From contig CBDAQW010000012.1 of assembly GCA_965199185.1 (NCBI GenBank), positions 45,648 to 109,647 of the forward strand: 64,000 nucleotides of DNA, given 5' to 3'. Of the stretch, positions 34,180 through 43,802 are shown piece by piece. The notes below the pieces were generated by a model. That model saw only the letters and a list, made by a program, of their open reading frames with translations, was not told the origin of the DNA and ran no database searches. A program made the translations under genes and the position numbers. How positions within the stretch are numbered: the first letter of the stretch is position 1; the number at the start of each line of letters is the position of its first letter. Source of the stretch: Endozoicomonas sp965199185 (GTDB lineage Bacteria > Pseudomonadota > Gammaproteobacteria > Pseudomonadales > Endozoicomonadaceae).

Positions 34180-36918
34180 TCAGGAAATTTTACCATGACA
34201 CTGCTTGTATTTTTTACCTGAGCCACAGGGACATGGATCATTACGACCTATCTTACGACCTTCACGAACAAAAGGTTGTGTCGGAACCGCTGCTGCTTGT
34301 TCAGTGCTTTCTTCATCATCAACACCTTCAGCCTGAGCGTGTTCAAACTGCATTCGACGCGCCATCTCTTCACGACGCTGACGTTCCATCTCTTCAGTCT
34401 GATCATCCTGCTGAACCTGAACGTGGGACAGAATACGAATTGCCTCGTATTTAATATCTTCCAGCATCTGCTGGAACAACTCAAAAGCTTCACGCTTATA
34501 TTCCTGCTTGGGGTTCTTCTGAGCATAACCACGCAGATGGATACCCTGACGCAGATGATCCATAGTGGCGAGATGCTCTTTCCACTTATCATCCAGAATA
34601 CGCAGCAGAATGTGTTTCTCGAAGTTCCTCAGTACTTCAGAACCAGCCAGTTCCTCCTTGTTTTTGTAGGACTCAATGACAGTGGCAAGTACCCGCTCAC
34701 GCAGCGCATCTTCGTCAAGACGATCGTCATCATCTAACCACTTCTGAATAGGCAAGCGCTCATTCATTTCACCCGCCAGCCTTTCTTCGAGACCTTTAAT
34801 ATCCCACTGTTCTTCCAGGCTCTGAGGCGGAATATGCTGGCTGATCAAGCCGTGAACGACATCTTCACGCAAGGCAGTGATACTTTCAGAGACATCATCA
34901 GCGGTTAAGAGATCATTACGCTGGTTATAAATCACCTTGCGCTGATCGTTAGCCACATCGTCGTATTCAAGCAGTTGCTTACGAATATCGAAGTTACGAC
35001 CTTCCACCTTGCGCTGGGCTTTTTCGATGGCATTGGTCACCATACGATGCTCAATGGCTTCACCCTTTTCCATGCCCAGAGCTTTCATAAAGTTCTTTAC
35101 ACGCTCAGAGGCGAAGATACGCATCAGGTTATCTTCAAGAGACAGGTAGAAACGGGAAGAACCGTTATCACCCTGACGACCGGAACGACCACGCAACTGA
35201 TTATCGATACGTCGTGATTCATGACGCTCCGTACCAATAATGTGCAGACCTCCAGCTTTCAGCACCGCATCGTGACGCTGCTGCCATTTCACTTTGAGCT
35301 CGTCGATCTGCTCTTGGGTAGGTTCGTTCAGCTCAGAGGCATCGGACTCCCAACTACCACCCAGTTTAATGTCAGTACCACGCCCAGCCATGTTAGTCGC
35401 AATAGTCACTGCCCCGGCACGACCGGCCTGGGCAATAATTTCCGCTTCTTTTTCGTGAAACTTCGCGTTTAATACCTGATGCTGAATACCCGCTTGCTTC
35501 AGCGCATTCGATAATAGTTCAGACGCTTCGATAGAAGCCGTACCCACCAGAACCGGACGCTCCTCTTTTACCGTTTCTTTGATGTCGGCAATGATGGCGT
35601 CGTATTTTTCCTGAATGGTCAAGTACACCAGATCGTTGTGATCTTTACGCACCATAGGCTTATGCGTTGGAATAACAATAACATCCAGACCATAGATCTG
35701 ACGGAATTCGAACGCTTCTGTATCGGCCGTACCGGTCATGCCAGACAGCTTTTCGTAGTTACGGAAGTAATTCTGGAAGGTCGTGGATGCCAGCGTCTGA
35801 CTTTCCGCCTGGATATTCAGACCCTCTTTCGCTTCCAGCGCCTGATGCAGCCCCTCTGACAAACGGCGACCCGGCATAGTCCGACCAGTGTGCTCATCCA
35901 CCAGCATCACTTCATTATTTTGGACAATGTATTCTACGTTGCGGGTAAACAACACATGCGCTTTCAGCGCAGCATTGACATGATGCAATAAATTCAGATT
36001 ATTGGAAGAGTAAAGACTTTCACCTTCAGGCAATAAACCTTCACTTTGCAGCAACTCTTCAACATGTTGATGACCCAGCTCATTGATCTCAACCTGACGT
36101 GTTTTTTCATCAACGGAGTAGTGACCAGTCAGCTCAACTGTTTCCGGATCCTGATCTTCAGGAAGTGGTTCCTGTCTCTTTAGCGTTGGAACCAGACGGT
36201 TCATCTGTTTGTACAGTTCAGAAGAATCTTCAGCAGGGCCAGAGATAATCAGCGGGGTACGAGCTTCATCGATAAGAATGGAATCCACCTCATCAACAAT
36301 AGAGAAGAATAACTCGCGCTGAAAGCGGTCTTCCTTACGAAAAGCCATGTTGTCGCGAAGATAATCAAAGCCAAATTCGTTGTTGGTACCATAGGTAATA
36401 TCGCAACCATAAGCTTCACGCTTTTCGTCCTGCTCCTGCTGTGGTACAACGACACCTACCGTCATGCCCAGAAACTCATACAAGGGGCGCATCCAGTTAG
36501 CATCCCGACGCGCCAGATAGTCGTTGACCGTCACAACGTGCACACCTTTGCCCGGAATAGCATTCAGATAAGCAGGCAGAGTCGCTACCAGTGTTTTACC
36601 TTCACCAGTACGCATTTCAGCAATGCGTCCTTCGTGCAGCGTCATGCCACCGATCATTTGTACGTCAAAATGACGCATACCCATGACCCGCTTACTGGCT
36701 TCACGAACCACCGCAAACGCCTCAGGCATAATGGCATCGAGGGTTTCTCCCTGCTGATAACGCTGACGAAATTCCGCTGTTTTGGCAGTCAGCTCCTCAT
36801 CAGAGAGTGTGCTTACACCGTCTTCAAGCCCATTAATAGACTTGACGATTTTACCCATTCTCTTTAATTGCCGGTCATTCCGGCTGCCGATAATTTTCTT
36901 AATTACAGAAGCAAACAT
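34180..36918 (-). CDS. secA: Preprotein translocase ATPase SecA
   Basis: Motor of the Sec pathway that pushes unfolded preproteins through SecYEG. The 912-residue protein contains helicase nucleotide site MRTGEGKT near 105, DEVDSILIDEARTPLIIS, GRGTDIKLGG and QLRGRSGRQGD, and ends with the zinc-binding SEC-C motif RNDPCPCGSGKKYKQCHG, which contacts SecB and phospholipid. Length is normal. A linker rich in Met, Arg and Gln precedes the zinc motif. No secM-like regulator is visible upstream, where a 368-base gap precedes the M23 peptidase gene. It is placed next to lpxC as in other gammaproteobacteria. Confidence 0.98.
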   Translation of the reverse strand: MFASVIKKIIGSRNDRQLKRMGKIVKSINGLEDGVSTLSDEELTAKTAEFRQRYQQGETLDAIMPEAFAVVREASKRVMGMRHFDVQMIGGMTLHEGRIAEMRTGEGKTLVATLPAYLNAIPGKGVHVVTVNDYLARRDANWMRPLYEFLGMTVGVVVPQQEQDEKREAYGCDITYGTNNEFGFDYLRDNMAFRKEDRFQRELFFSIVDEVDSILIDEARTPLIISGPAEDSSELYKQMNRLVPTLKRQEPLPEDQDPETVELTGHYSVDEKTRQVEINELGHQHVEELLQSEGLLPEGESLYSSNNLNLLHHVNAALKAHVLFTRNVEYIVQNNEVMLVDEHTGRTMPGRRLSEGLHQALEAKEGLNIQAESQTLASTTFQNYFRNYEKLSGMTGTADTEAFEFRQIYGLDVIVIPTHKPMVRKDHNDLVYLTIQEKYDAIIADIKETVKEERPVLVGTASIEASELLSNALKQAGIQHQVLNAKFHEKEAEIIAQAGRAGAVTIATNMAGRGTDIKLGGSWESDASELNEPTQEQIDELKVKWQQRHDAVLKAGGLHIIGTERHESRRIDNQLRGRSGRQGDNGSSRFYLSLEDNLMRIFASERVKNFMKALGMEKGEAIEHRMVTNAIEKAQRKVEGRNFDIRKQLLEYDDVANDQRKVIYNQRNDLLTADDVSESITALREDVVHGLISQHIPPQSLEEQWDIKGLEERLAGEMNERLPIQKWLDDDDRLDEDALRERVLATVIESYKNKEELAGSEVLRNFEKHILLRILDDKWKEHLATMDHLRQGIHLRGYAQKNPKQEYKREAFELFQQMLEDIKYEAIRILSHVQVQQDDQTEEMERQRREEMARRMQFEHAQAEGVDDEESTEQAAAVPTQPFVREGRKIGRNDPCPCGSGKKYKQCHGKIS

Positions 36919-37286
36919 AAGTTGGTTACAATCTCACACTCTGATGTCGGGTCCGTCTTCCTGCCAGCAAACCCGAACTGGGGCGGACAAGCGCACAATA
37001 GTCCAACATTTTAAGACAATCGCAGTAAAGTCTCACCTATATTAGCTCCATTTCAGGAGAGTCAAGCCGATTGATCAGGAAAAAAACAGAATTAATGAAA
37101 TATCAGATTGGATTTGCCATTAGTATGGCAAGGTCTGCTAACCAGGTGCTCGATTGTTGGACTATCTAAAAGCAATATTGGGTCAATTTTTATTATTTCA
37201 AGAAGAAAGCGAAATAAGATTAAACCATTTCAAGATGGGTCAAAGCAATTGACCCTTGGTAGTGGGGATTCCAATGCAGATAAGAG
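36919..37286. other. Intergenic region between M23 peptidase gene and secA
   Basis: 368 bases with no supported gene. A hairpin GGGTCAA-AGCAA-TTGACCC at 37237-37255 lies downstream of the M23 stop and might slow transcription, though no T run follows. The secA promoter should lie in 36930-37040 but no consensus is convincing. A 65-codon plus-strand frame here (37108-37305) has no ribosome site and overlaps the end of the M23 gene, so I do not call it. The small DciA-type gene found here in pseudomonads is absent. Confidence 0.5.
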
Positions 37287-38222
37287 TTATTTACTAGCAC
37301 GATAGATATACTTCACGGGATCCTGAGCCTTGCCATTTTTCAGTATTTCAAAATGCACATGAGGCCCGGTAGATCGTCCGGAACTACCCATTTTAGCAAT
37401 GGTTTGCCCACGGGATACAACATCACCCACCTTAACGACACTCTCTTGATTGTGTGCATAGCGAGTGACATAACCATTACCATGATTGATCTCAACCATC
37501 TGCCCATAACCGCTTCGATCACCTGACCAGACTACCACTCCGGAAGCCACTGAAATAATATCCGAGCCTCGTTTGCCCGCATAATCAATACCATTGTGCC
37601 AAGCTGCTTTACCGGTAAAAGGGTCGGTACGACGACCAAAACGAGAAGACAACCAGCCTTTTCTTGCAGGTAGTCCTGCCAGGAAACTTTCGTCATGTAT
37701 CGTACGATTGGAAAGCAAGCTATCCAGAAGATCAAGCTGCTGCTCTCTGCTGTCTATCTGCAAAGCCAAGCGGTCAATAACCTCAAGCAGTTCTGGCTTA
37801 TTATAATGACTTTCTCCGGACGCAGTTTCTTCCGGGCCACCCACCGGCGGCATCTGATTAAAATCAAACTCGCCATCATCCAGCTGCGTTTTGGCAGTCA
37901 ACCTTTCTCCCAGCGCATCAAGACGAGTCAGACGCCCCTGCAGCTCAGCCAGACGCAGAGTAAGGGCATCCAGTTGGCGCCCTGTCTCAAGGCGCATGGC
38001 TTCGACCTCATTCTGCTGCTCTGACAGCGTCTGCTTCCAGTTGCGCAAACCCTCATCGGTTAGCACCTGAGTCTGATCCAGAGTTAACCACTTATAGACG
38101 GCTCCACCACCAATAGTCATAGCACAACAAATTGCCACAGCCGCCGCTGCTGCAAGCTTACGACCACTGGTAGAGAAAGAGCGAGTTTGTGAGCGCTCCT
38201 GATCAACCACGATGACTTTCAT
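37287..38222 (-). CDS. M23 family peptidoglycan endopeptidase, membrane-anchored
   Basis: 311 residues. A short cytosolic start is followed by one membrane helix (about 23-45, Ala-rich), a periplasmic coiled-coil region (about 60-115) and a C-terminal LytM/M23 domain. Zinc ligands are visible in WHNGIDYAGKRG (HxxxD) and STGPHVHFEILKNG (HxH). With the full HxxxD/HxH set it should be an active endopeptidase that cuts peptidoglycan cross-links. It lies between lpxC and secA, the place a homologous peptidase holds in Pseudomonas and relatives, and probably serves cell-wall remodelling near the division genes. Confidence 0.88.
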   Translation of the reverse strand: MKVIVVDQERSQTRSFSTSGRKLAAAAAVAICCAMTIGGGAVYKWLTLDQTQVLTDEGLRNWKQTLSEQQNEVEAMRLETGRQLDALTLRLAELQGRLTRLDALGERLTAKTQLDDGEFDFNQMPPVGGPEETASGESHYNKPELLEVIDRLALQIDSREQQLDLLDSLLSNRTIHDESFLAGLPARKGWLSSRFGRRTDPFTGKAAWHNGIDYAGKRGSDIISVASGVVVWSGDRSGYGQMVEINHGNGYVTRYAHNQESVVKVGDVVSRGQTIAKMGSSGRSTGPHVHFEILKNGKAQDPVKYIYRASK

Positions 38223-38387
38223 ATATAAGGTACTTACCCCCTTATCTAGATCAAACGTCGATTAAGACGTCGGAACAAATGCTGCCAAGGCGCATACCTG
38301 ACACTCATGAAACTCAGTCCATCCCAGGATGACACAGCAGGACAACACAGCAGACTACATATTAGCTTTACGGCAGTATCCGGTAAA

Positions 38388-38415
38388 AAATAAGGCCGCT
38401 AGAGCGGCCTTATTT
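38388..38415 (-). terminator. Terminator after lpxC, end of the dcw cluster
   Basis: Thirteen-base-pair perfect inverted repeat AAATAAGGCCGCT / AGCGGCCTTATTT, 30 bases after the lpxC stop, followed on the minus strand by more T residues. It separates the division cluster from the M23 gene. Confidence 0.85.
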
Positions 38416-38445
38416 AATGGCTAGACTGCATCCTAATTATTAATA

Positions 38446-39360
38446 TCACGCTGTGACGGCAACAGGCTTCTGATAAGAGATCGGAGAGACCTGAGCATCT
38501 TCGAACGTTACAATTTCCCAACACTCCTGATCGGCCAGAATCTTCCTTACCAGTTTATTGTTGAGCTCATGACCCGACTTATGACCAACAAACTCACCAA
38601 TCAGACTATGCCCAAGCAGATAGAGATCACCGATAGCATCGAGCATCTTATGCTTGACGAACTCGTCGTGATAGCGAAGCCCATCTTCATTAAGAACACG
38701 GAAATCATCAACAACTACGGCGTTATCAACACTGCCACCCAGAGCAAGATTCTGAGAGCGCAGGTATTCTACTTCTCGCATAAAACCAAAAGTGCGTGCG
38801 CGACTGACCTCTTTCACAAATGAAGTACTGGAGAAATCAATGGTCGCCGTCTGAGAACGGCTTTTGAATACAGGGTGATCAAAGTCAATAGTGAAGTTCA
38901 CTTTGAAGCCATTGTACGGCTTGAAGGTGGCTGTTTTGTCGCCATCTTCAAATGTTACTTCTTTCTTGATACGGAGAAATTTTTTCGGAGCATTCTGCTC
39001 TTCAATACCGGCTGATTGAAGCAAAAATACAAAAGGCCCAGCACTACCGTCCATTATTGGCACTTCGTGAGCACTGACTTCAACATATACATTATCAATA
39101 CCCAAGCCAGCTAGTGCCGACATGAGGTGCTCAACGGTATCAACTCGCACACCACCTTTATGAATGGATGTGCACAATGTGGTTTGCCCTACATTCAAGC
39201 CATGGGCAGGAATTTCTACAACCGGGTCAAGATCTGTCCGGCAAAATATAATTCCGGTGTCAACGGGCGCTGGCTTGAGGGTCAAATATACCTTTTCACC
39301 AGAATGTAGACCTACGCCCGTGGCACGGATAATGTTTTTCAGAGTACGCTGTCTGATCAT
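38446..39360 (-). CDS. lpxC: UDP-3-O-acyl-N-acetylglucosamine deacetylase LpxC
   Basis: Zinc deacetylase that commits UDP-GlcNAc derivatives to lipid A. The 304-residue protein starts IRQRTLKNIIRATGVGLHSG; the zinc and catalytic residues are in TVEHLMSALAGLGIDN (His, with Glu) and FVKHKMLDAIGDLYLLG (His and Asp), and HKSGHELNN holds the catalytic histidine. Start at the ATG at 39360; an upstream in-frame start at 39384 adds eight unmatched residues. It is the last gene of the division cluster, 100 bases after ftsZ, and has its own terminator. In relatives LpxC is regulated by proteolysis through the C-terminal tail, which here ends AVTA. Confidence 0.97.
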   Translation of the reverse strand: MIRQRTLKNIIRATGVGLHSGEKVYLTLKPAPVDTGIIFCRTDLDPVVEIPAHGLNVGQTTLCTSIHKGGVRVDTVEHLMSALAGLGIDNVYVEVSAHEVPIMDGSAGPFVFLLQSAGIEEQNAPKKFLRIKKEVTFEDGDKTATFKPYNGFKVNFTIDFDHPVFKSRSQTATIDFSSTSFVKEVSRARTFGFMREVEYLRSQNLALGGSVDNAVVVDDFRVLNEDGLRYHDEFVKHKMLDAIGDLYLLGHSLIGEFVGHKSGHELNNKLVRKILADQECWEIVTFEDAQVSPISYQKPVAVTA

Positions 39361-39463
39361 GATAACGCTGTTCCGCGACCTCATCGGCCTCTATTATTGG
39401 ATGCAACGATGCATTGTAACAAATGTAACAAATGAAACAAGCTCGCATTTGCAATCCACATTA

Positions 39464-40693
39464 TTAGTCAGCCTGACGACGGAGAAATGCGGGTATATCC
39501 AGATAATCCACATTGTCGCTGGAACCAACCCGACGCCTCGGTTGCTCCTGGGTTTCTCGTGGTTCATGCTCTTCAGCAATCGGTGCATGAGCATTTTTTG
39601 CCTTGTCACGCAGTGCCGGTGGAATATCCAGCTGCTGTAAATCAAGCGAACCATCCGCTCGTGTTGTTTTAGGGCGCGCAGGTTCAACCACTTTCATCGC
39701 TTCATGAGGTCGCTGAGAACCAATACCCGTAGCCACTACGGTAACACGCAGTTCATCACCCACGTCAGAGTCAATCACCGAACCAACGACAACGGTCGCA
39801 TCATCAGAAGCAAACTCACGGACCACTTCACCCACTTTGGTGAATTCACCAACAGAAAAGTCCAGACCCGCGGTAATATTGACCAACACGCCTTTTGCAC
39901 CACTGAGATTGACATCTTCGAGCAATGGGCTGCGAATGGCTTTTTCAGCAGCTTCTTCCGCACGACCAGAACCAGTAGCAACACCTGTTCCCATCATGGC
40001 CATGCCCATTTCAGCCATTACGGTGCGGACGTCAGCAAAGTCAACGTTAATCAGACCATCACGGGTAATCAGTTCAGAGATCCCCTGAACAGCACCCAAT
40101 AGTACGTCGTTAGCTGCCTTGAAGGCATTCAGTAGACTGACATCACTACCCAGAACCGGCAGCAACTTCTCATTGGGAATAGTAATCAGAGAGTCGACAT
40201 TGTCCTGCAACTCTTTCAAGCCTTCTTCAGCAATACGCATACGACGCTTGCCTTCAAACCCAAACGGTTTGGTTACCACAGCAACGGTCAGAGCACCCAT
40301 TTCACGAGCCACCTGAGCCACTACCGGCGCAGCACCCGTACCAGTACCGCCACCCATGCCTGCAGCAATAAAGACCATATCAGCACCACTGAGCAACTCA
40401 GCAATACGCTCACGATCCTCCATTGCAGCTTCACGCCCAACCTGTGGGTTAGCACCGGCACCGAGCCCACGGGTAATAGATGCGCCCAACTGCAGATGAG
40501 TATGTGCTTTGAGATGCTGTTTCTTGAGAGCCTGTGCGTCCGTATTGGCACAAACAAACTCAACTCCCTCGAGCAAACTGTCCAGCATATGACAGACAGC
40601 GTTACCACCACCACCGCCAACACCAATTACTTTAATAACCGCTTCCTGCGGCGCGTCGTCAACAAACTCGAACATACTTGTCTCATCTGACAT
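39464..40693 (-). CDS. ftsZ: Cell division GTPase FtsZ
   Basis: Tubulin homologue that forms the Z-ring. The 409-residue protein has the N-terminal glycine loop VIGVGGGGGNAV, the tubulin signature GGGTGTG at 114-120 and the synergy region with NVDFADVRTVM. A variable linker rich in Glu and Arg follows from about 330, and the C-terminal peptide DYLDIPAFLRRQAD near 396 is the docking site for FtsA, ZipA and MinC. Length is normal. It follows ftsA by 65 bases and precedes lpxC. Confidence 0.98.
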   Translation of the reverse strand: MSDETSMFEFVDDAPQEAVIKVIGVGGGGGNAVCHMLDSLLEGVEFVCANTDAQALKKQHLKAHTHLQLGASITRGLGAGANPQVGREAAMEDRERIAELLSGADMVFIAAGMGGGTGTGAAPVVAQVAREMGALTVAVVTKPFGFEGKRRMRIAEEGLKELQDNVDSLITIPNEKLLPVLGSDVSLLNAFKAANDVLLGAVQGISELITRDGLINVDFADVRTVMAEMGMAMMGTGVATGSGRAEEAAEKAIRSPLLEDVNLSGAKGVLVNITAGLDFSVGEFTKVGEVVREFASDDATVVVGSVIDSDVGDELRVTVVATGIGSQRPHEAMKVVEPARPKTTRADGSLDLQQLDIPPALRDKAKNAHAPIAEEHEPRETQEQPRRRVGSSDNVDYLDIPAFLRRQAD

Positions 40694-40757
40694 GACTATC
40701 TCCTTTTTCCTGAACCTTAAAATCGCTAATTCTCATAAATTTTATCGCCGATGAAAA

Positions 40758-41996
40758 TCAGAAGTTATCCTGAAAAATCTTTTTCATCCAACTGATTATG
40801 CCGACATCCTTCTGCTGGTTATTCACAGATCTTTTTTCTCCGTCCTGCTGCTTTTTCTGTCCATAGTGCAACAGCCCAACACCGGTGGAATAAATCGGAT
40901 TACGGACAACATCAGTCAAGCCTTTTACAGATTGAGGCACACCCAGCCGCACAGGCATATGGAAGATTTCTTCCGCCAGTTCCACTGCGCCTTCGATTTT
41001 GGACGTGCCTCCGGTGAGCACAATACCCGCCGGAATCAGGTCTTCAAAACCACTGCGACGAATCTCTGCATTAATTAAGTTGAACAACTCGTCATAGCGA
41101 GGCTCGACGACATCAGCCAGGGCTTGCCTGGACAACTCCCTCGGCGGACGCTCACCAACACTGGGAACCTTGATAGTTTCATCTGCACCCGCCATTTTGG
41201 TGAGGGCACAGGCGTATTTAATTTTAATATCTTCGGCGTTCTGCGTCGGTGTGCGCAGCGCCATAGCGATATCATTAGTCACCTGATCGCCGGCAATAGG
41301 AATCACCGCCGTATGGCGAATAGAGCCATCGGTGAATATTGCAATATCGGTAGTGCCTCCACCAATATCCACCATACAAACACCCAACTCTCTTTCATCT
41401 TCTGATAAAACAGAATAACTCGAAGCCAGCTGCTCCAGAATGATGCCGTCGACTTCCAGGTCACAGCGTTTAATACAGTTTTCAATATTCTGTGCTGCGT
41501 TCACCGCACAGGTTACCAGATGTACTTTGGCCTCCAGCCTCACGCCCGACATACCCAGAGGCTCTTTAACACCCTCCTGAGTATCAATCACATATTCCTG
41601 CGGGAGAGTATGCAGATTGCGTTGATCTGCCGGCCTGGCGACGGCTTCAGCCGCATCGATAACCCGCTCAATGTCAGCAAGGGTTACCTCGCGCTCACGG
41701 ATAGCGACAATACCGTGAGAATTAAGACTCTTAATATGGTTACCGGCAATACCCGCATACACCGAATGGATATTACATCCAGCCATCAGTTCAGCTTCTT
41801 CTACTGCACGTTTGATGGCATGCACTGTGGAGTCAATGTTTACCACAACCCCCCGTTTCAATCCGCGGGACGGGCAAGAACCCAACCCAATAACTTTGAT
41901 ATCACCCTCATCACTGATCTCACCAACAATCGCCACCACCTTGGAGGTGCCAATATCGAGACCAACAATCATGCTTCCGTTTTCTGCCGATGTCAT
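40758..41996 (-). CDS. ftsA: Cell division actin-like protein FtsA
   Basis: Actin-fold ATPase that tethers the Z-ring to the membrane and recruits later division proteins. The 412-residue protein has the phosphate-1 motif VGLDIGTSKV near residue 10, the phosphate-2 CMVDIGGGTTDIAIF, the adenosine motif GIVLTGGTSKIEG and a C-terminal amphipathic helix (SWMKKIFQDNF) that binds membrane. Start at the ATG at 41996, about nine bases after AGGAAG; an in-frame TTG at 42020 is less likely. It lies between ftsQ and ftsZ. Confidence 0.97.
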   Translation of the reverse strand: MTSAENGSMIVGLDIGTSKVVAIVGEISDEGDIKVIGLGSCPSRGLKRGVVVNIDSTVHAIKRAVEEAELMAGCNIHSVYAGIAGNHIKSLNSHGIVAIREREVTLADIERVIDAAEAVARPADQRNLHTLPQEYVIDTQEGVKEPLGMSGVRLEAKVHLVTCAVNAAQNIENCIKRCDLEVDGIILEQLASSYSVLSEDERELGVCMVDIGGGTTDIAIFTDGSIRHTAVIPIAGDQVTNDIAMALRTPTQNAEDIKIKYACALTKMAGADETIKVPSVGERPPRELSRQALADVVEPRYDELFNLINAEIRRSGFEDLIPAGIVLTGGTSKIEGAVELAEEIFHMPVRLGVPQSVKGLTDVVRNPIYSTGVGLLHYGQKKQQDGEKRSVNNQQKDVGIISWMKKIFQDNF

Positions 41997-42050
41997 GGCA
42001 TTCATCTTCCTAAACCGCAAAAACAGTCATTATTTAAAGTCGCCAGGCAG

Positions 42051-42845
42051 CTACTCCCGTACATCTTTCTGCACACCGTCAACCCAGGCCACAGAGGCGC
42101 CGTTGAGATAGCGCAAATCCACGCGAGCTACCTTCTTCCAGCGAGGCTCCAGGCGAGCATGATAAAGTCGGATAAATCGCTGTAGGCGCTCCATCTTTCG
42201 ATCCCGCCCCATTCTCACCAGCACATGCCCTACTGTAAAATTCCAGGCGCCGGTATCACTCAACTCCAGCCGGTCAATACTCAACCCTATAGGCCTCAGC
42301 AGCTGACTGAGAGCCAGATACTGTTGCATGACCGCTTCCGCCTCATTATCCGGACCGACCAGCAGTGGCAAGGTGGCAAAACTGCCAATATCAACCGGTG
42401 CGAACACCTTACTCTCAGTACTGATTAACTCGCCATCCCCCCAACGGGCTATAGCCTGCTTTTCCTCTATACTGACCAGCAACTGCGCCGGCCAGACCCT
42501 TCTGACCGAGGCATCATGCACCCAAGGCATCTTCAGCAGAGCCTCACGCATGGCTTCCATCTCCAACTGAAAGAAGCCTTTCTGGAGAAATGTTTCCAGC
42601 TCTTGTTCTACTTGCCCCTGCTTCAGGTTATGAAAGGCAACATGGACTTCCACCCGTTCTATCGGCTGGTTCATCCAGTTCCACAACCCGGGGGCAGTAA
42701 ACACTGCCCCGGCAAGAACCCCCAGAGACAGCACAATCTGAAACAGCCTTCCCCAGAATAAAGGTGGACGCCTTACTCCCCTGGTATTTCTTGAAGCTCT
42801 CGCCTTCCGATAATTCGTGCGGGATCTCCGCTCCGTATATACCAA
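42051..42845 (-). CDS. ftsQ: Cell division protein FtsQ
   Basis: Single-pass division protein that links the FtsBL pair to the divisome. The 264-residue protein has a basic cytosolic N-terminus (RSRTNYRKARASRNTR), a membrane helix at about 34-52 (LFQIVLSLGVLAGAVFTAP), a POTRA domain (VEVHVAFHNLKQGQVEQEL, then LKMPWVHDASVRRVWP) and a beta domain. The start is a TTG at 42845; no ATG or GTG lies in the N-terminal region that would give a complete protein, and the ribosome site AAAGGA abuts it, so a start a few codons away or a base error cannot be excluded. It begins 15 bases after ddl. Confidence 0.9.
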   Translation of the reverse strand: MVYTERRSRTNYRKARASRNTRGVRRPPLFWGRLFQIVLSLGVLAGAVFTAPGLWNWMNQPIERVEVHVAFHNLKQGQVEQELETFLQKGFFQLEMEAMREALLKMPWVHDASVRRVWPAQLLVSIEEKQAIARWGDGELISTESKVFAPVDIGSFATLPLLVGPDNEAEAVMQQYLALSQLLRPIGLSIDRLELSDTGAWNFTVGHVLVRMGRDRKMERLQRFIRLYHARLEPRWKKVARVDLRYLNGASVAWVDGVQKDVRE

Positions 42846-42860
42846 TCCTTTATCTGCCTA

Positions 42861-43802
42861 TCAGTGTTCATCTAGTGTGGCTTTAAGAATTTCTATTACC
42901 AATTCATCAAAACCAAGCCCTGCTTCTCGTGCAGACATTGGCAATAAACTATGATCGGTCATACCCGGCAATGTATTGACTTCGAGCAACCAAAAACGTC
43001 CCTGCTGATCTTGCATAAAATCAACCCGACCGAAACCTTCGCAACCGATAGTCTCAAAAGCAGTCAGAGCAATAGCCTGCATTTCCTGCTCGCGAACCTT
43101 CGGCAAACCGCTGGGGATCAAATACTTTGTACTGTCAGACTGATACTTGGCTTCATAATCATAAAACTCCGCCTCCGCATCAATTCTGATCACCGGCAAT
43201 GGCTGGCCATTGAGAATACCTACCGTAAACTCAGGCCCATCAATAAACGTTTCTACCAGAACAGGCCCTGAATGCTTTGCTGCTCTGGTAAAAGCCGCCG
43301 GCAGATCCTGTTTACGGTCTACCCGGCTAATACCTACGCTGGAACCTTCCAGACTGGGCTTAACAAACACCGGCAGCAACGCCTCACAGAACTCCAGTTG
43401 GTTTTCATCCATCACCAGACGGAAGTCCGCTGTCGGCAAACCAATCGATTGCCATAATAATTTGCAGCGATATTTATCCATCGCCAGCGCAGAGGCCATT
43501 ACCTTACTGCCAGCATAAGGAATGTCGAGATATTCCAGCGCTCCCTGTAAGGAGCCATCTTCACCGCCGGTTCCATGAACAATATTAAAAACCCGATCTG
43601 GCGCATAAGCCATCAGCTGTTCTACTGCATTTTCTGCTGTATCAATCAACTGGCAATCAACACCCGAGCGTGTTAACGCCGCATAAACCCGGTCACCGGA
43701 CGCCAGGCTAACTTCACGTTCCGCAGAGGTTCCTCCATAAAGGACAGCTACCTTACCAAAAGTCTTTGGGTCAAAATCCTTGCTACTGCGCTCGTACTTC
43801 AT
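42861..43802 (-). CDS. ddl: D-alanine--D-alanine ligase Ddl
   Basis: ATP-grasp ligase that makes the D-Ala-D-Ala dipeptide of peptidoglycan. About 313 residues with VAVLYGGTSAEREVSLASG at the N-terminus, NIVHGTGGEDGSLQGALE, ATP-grasp segments FVKPSLEGSSVGISRV and GCEGFGRVDFM, and LLEVNTLPGMTDHSLLP for metal and D-Ala binding. The Ser after EREV and the Tyr before AGS are in the D-Ala/D-Ala rather than D-Ala/D-Lac pattern. The ATG at 43802 overlaps the murC stop as ATGA; a start three codons earlier is open. DdlB position between murC and ftsQ is canonical. Confidence 0.96.
   Translation of the reverse strand: MKYERSSKDFDPKTFGKVAVLYGGTSAEREVSLASGDRVYAALTRSGVDCQLIDTAENAVEQLMAYAPDRVFNIVHGTGGEDGSLQGALEYLDIPYAGSKVMASALAMDKYRCKLLWQSIGLPTADFRLVMDENQLEFCEALLPVFVKPSLEGSSVGISRVDRKQDLPAAFTRAAKHSGPVLVETFIDGPEFTVGILNGQPLPVIRIDAEAEFYDYEAKYQSDSTKYLIPSGLPKVREQEMQAIALTAFETIGCEGFGRVDFMQDQQGRFWLLEVNTLPGMTDHSLLPMSAREAGLGFDELVIEILKATLDEH

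Noticed and set aside
37108..37305. 65-codon plus-strand frame between M23 gene and secA
   Set aside because: No ribosome site and overlaps the end of the M23 gene.
39394..39687. 97-codon minus-strand frame at the ftsZ end
   Set aside because: A shifted reading of the FtsZ C-terminal region, which is clearly coded in another frame.
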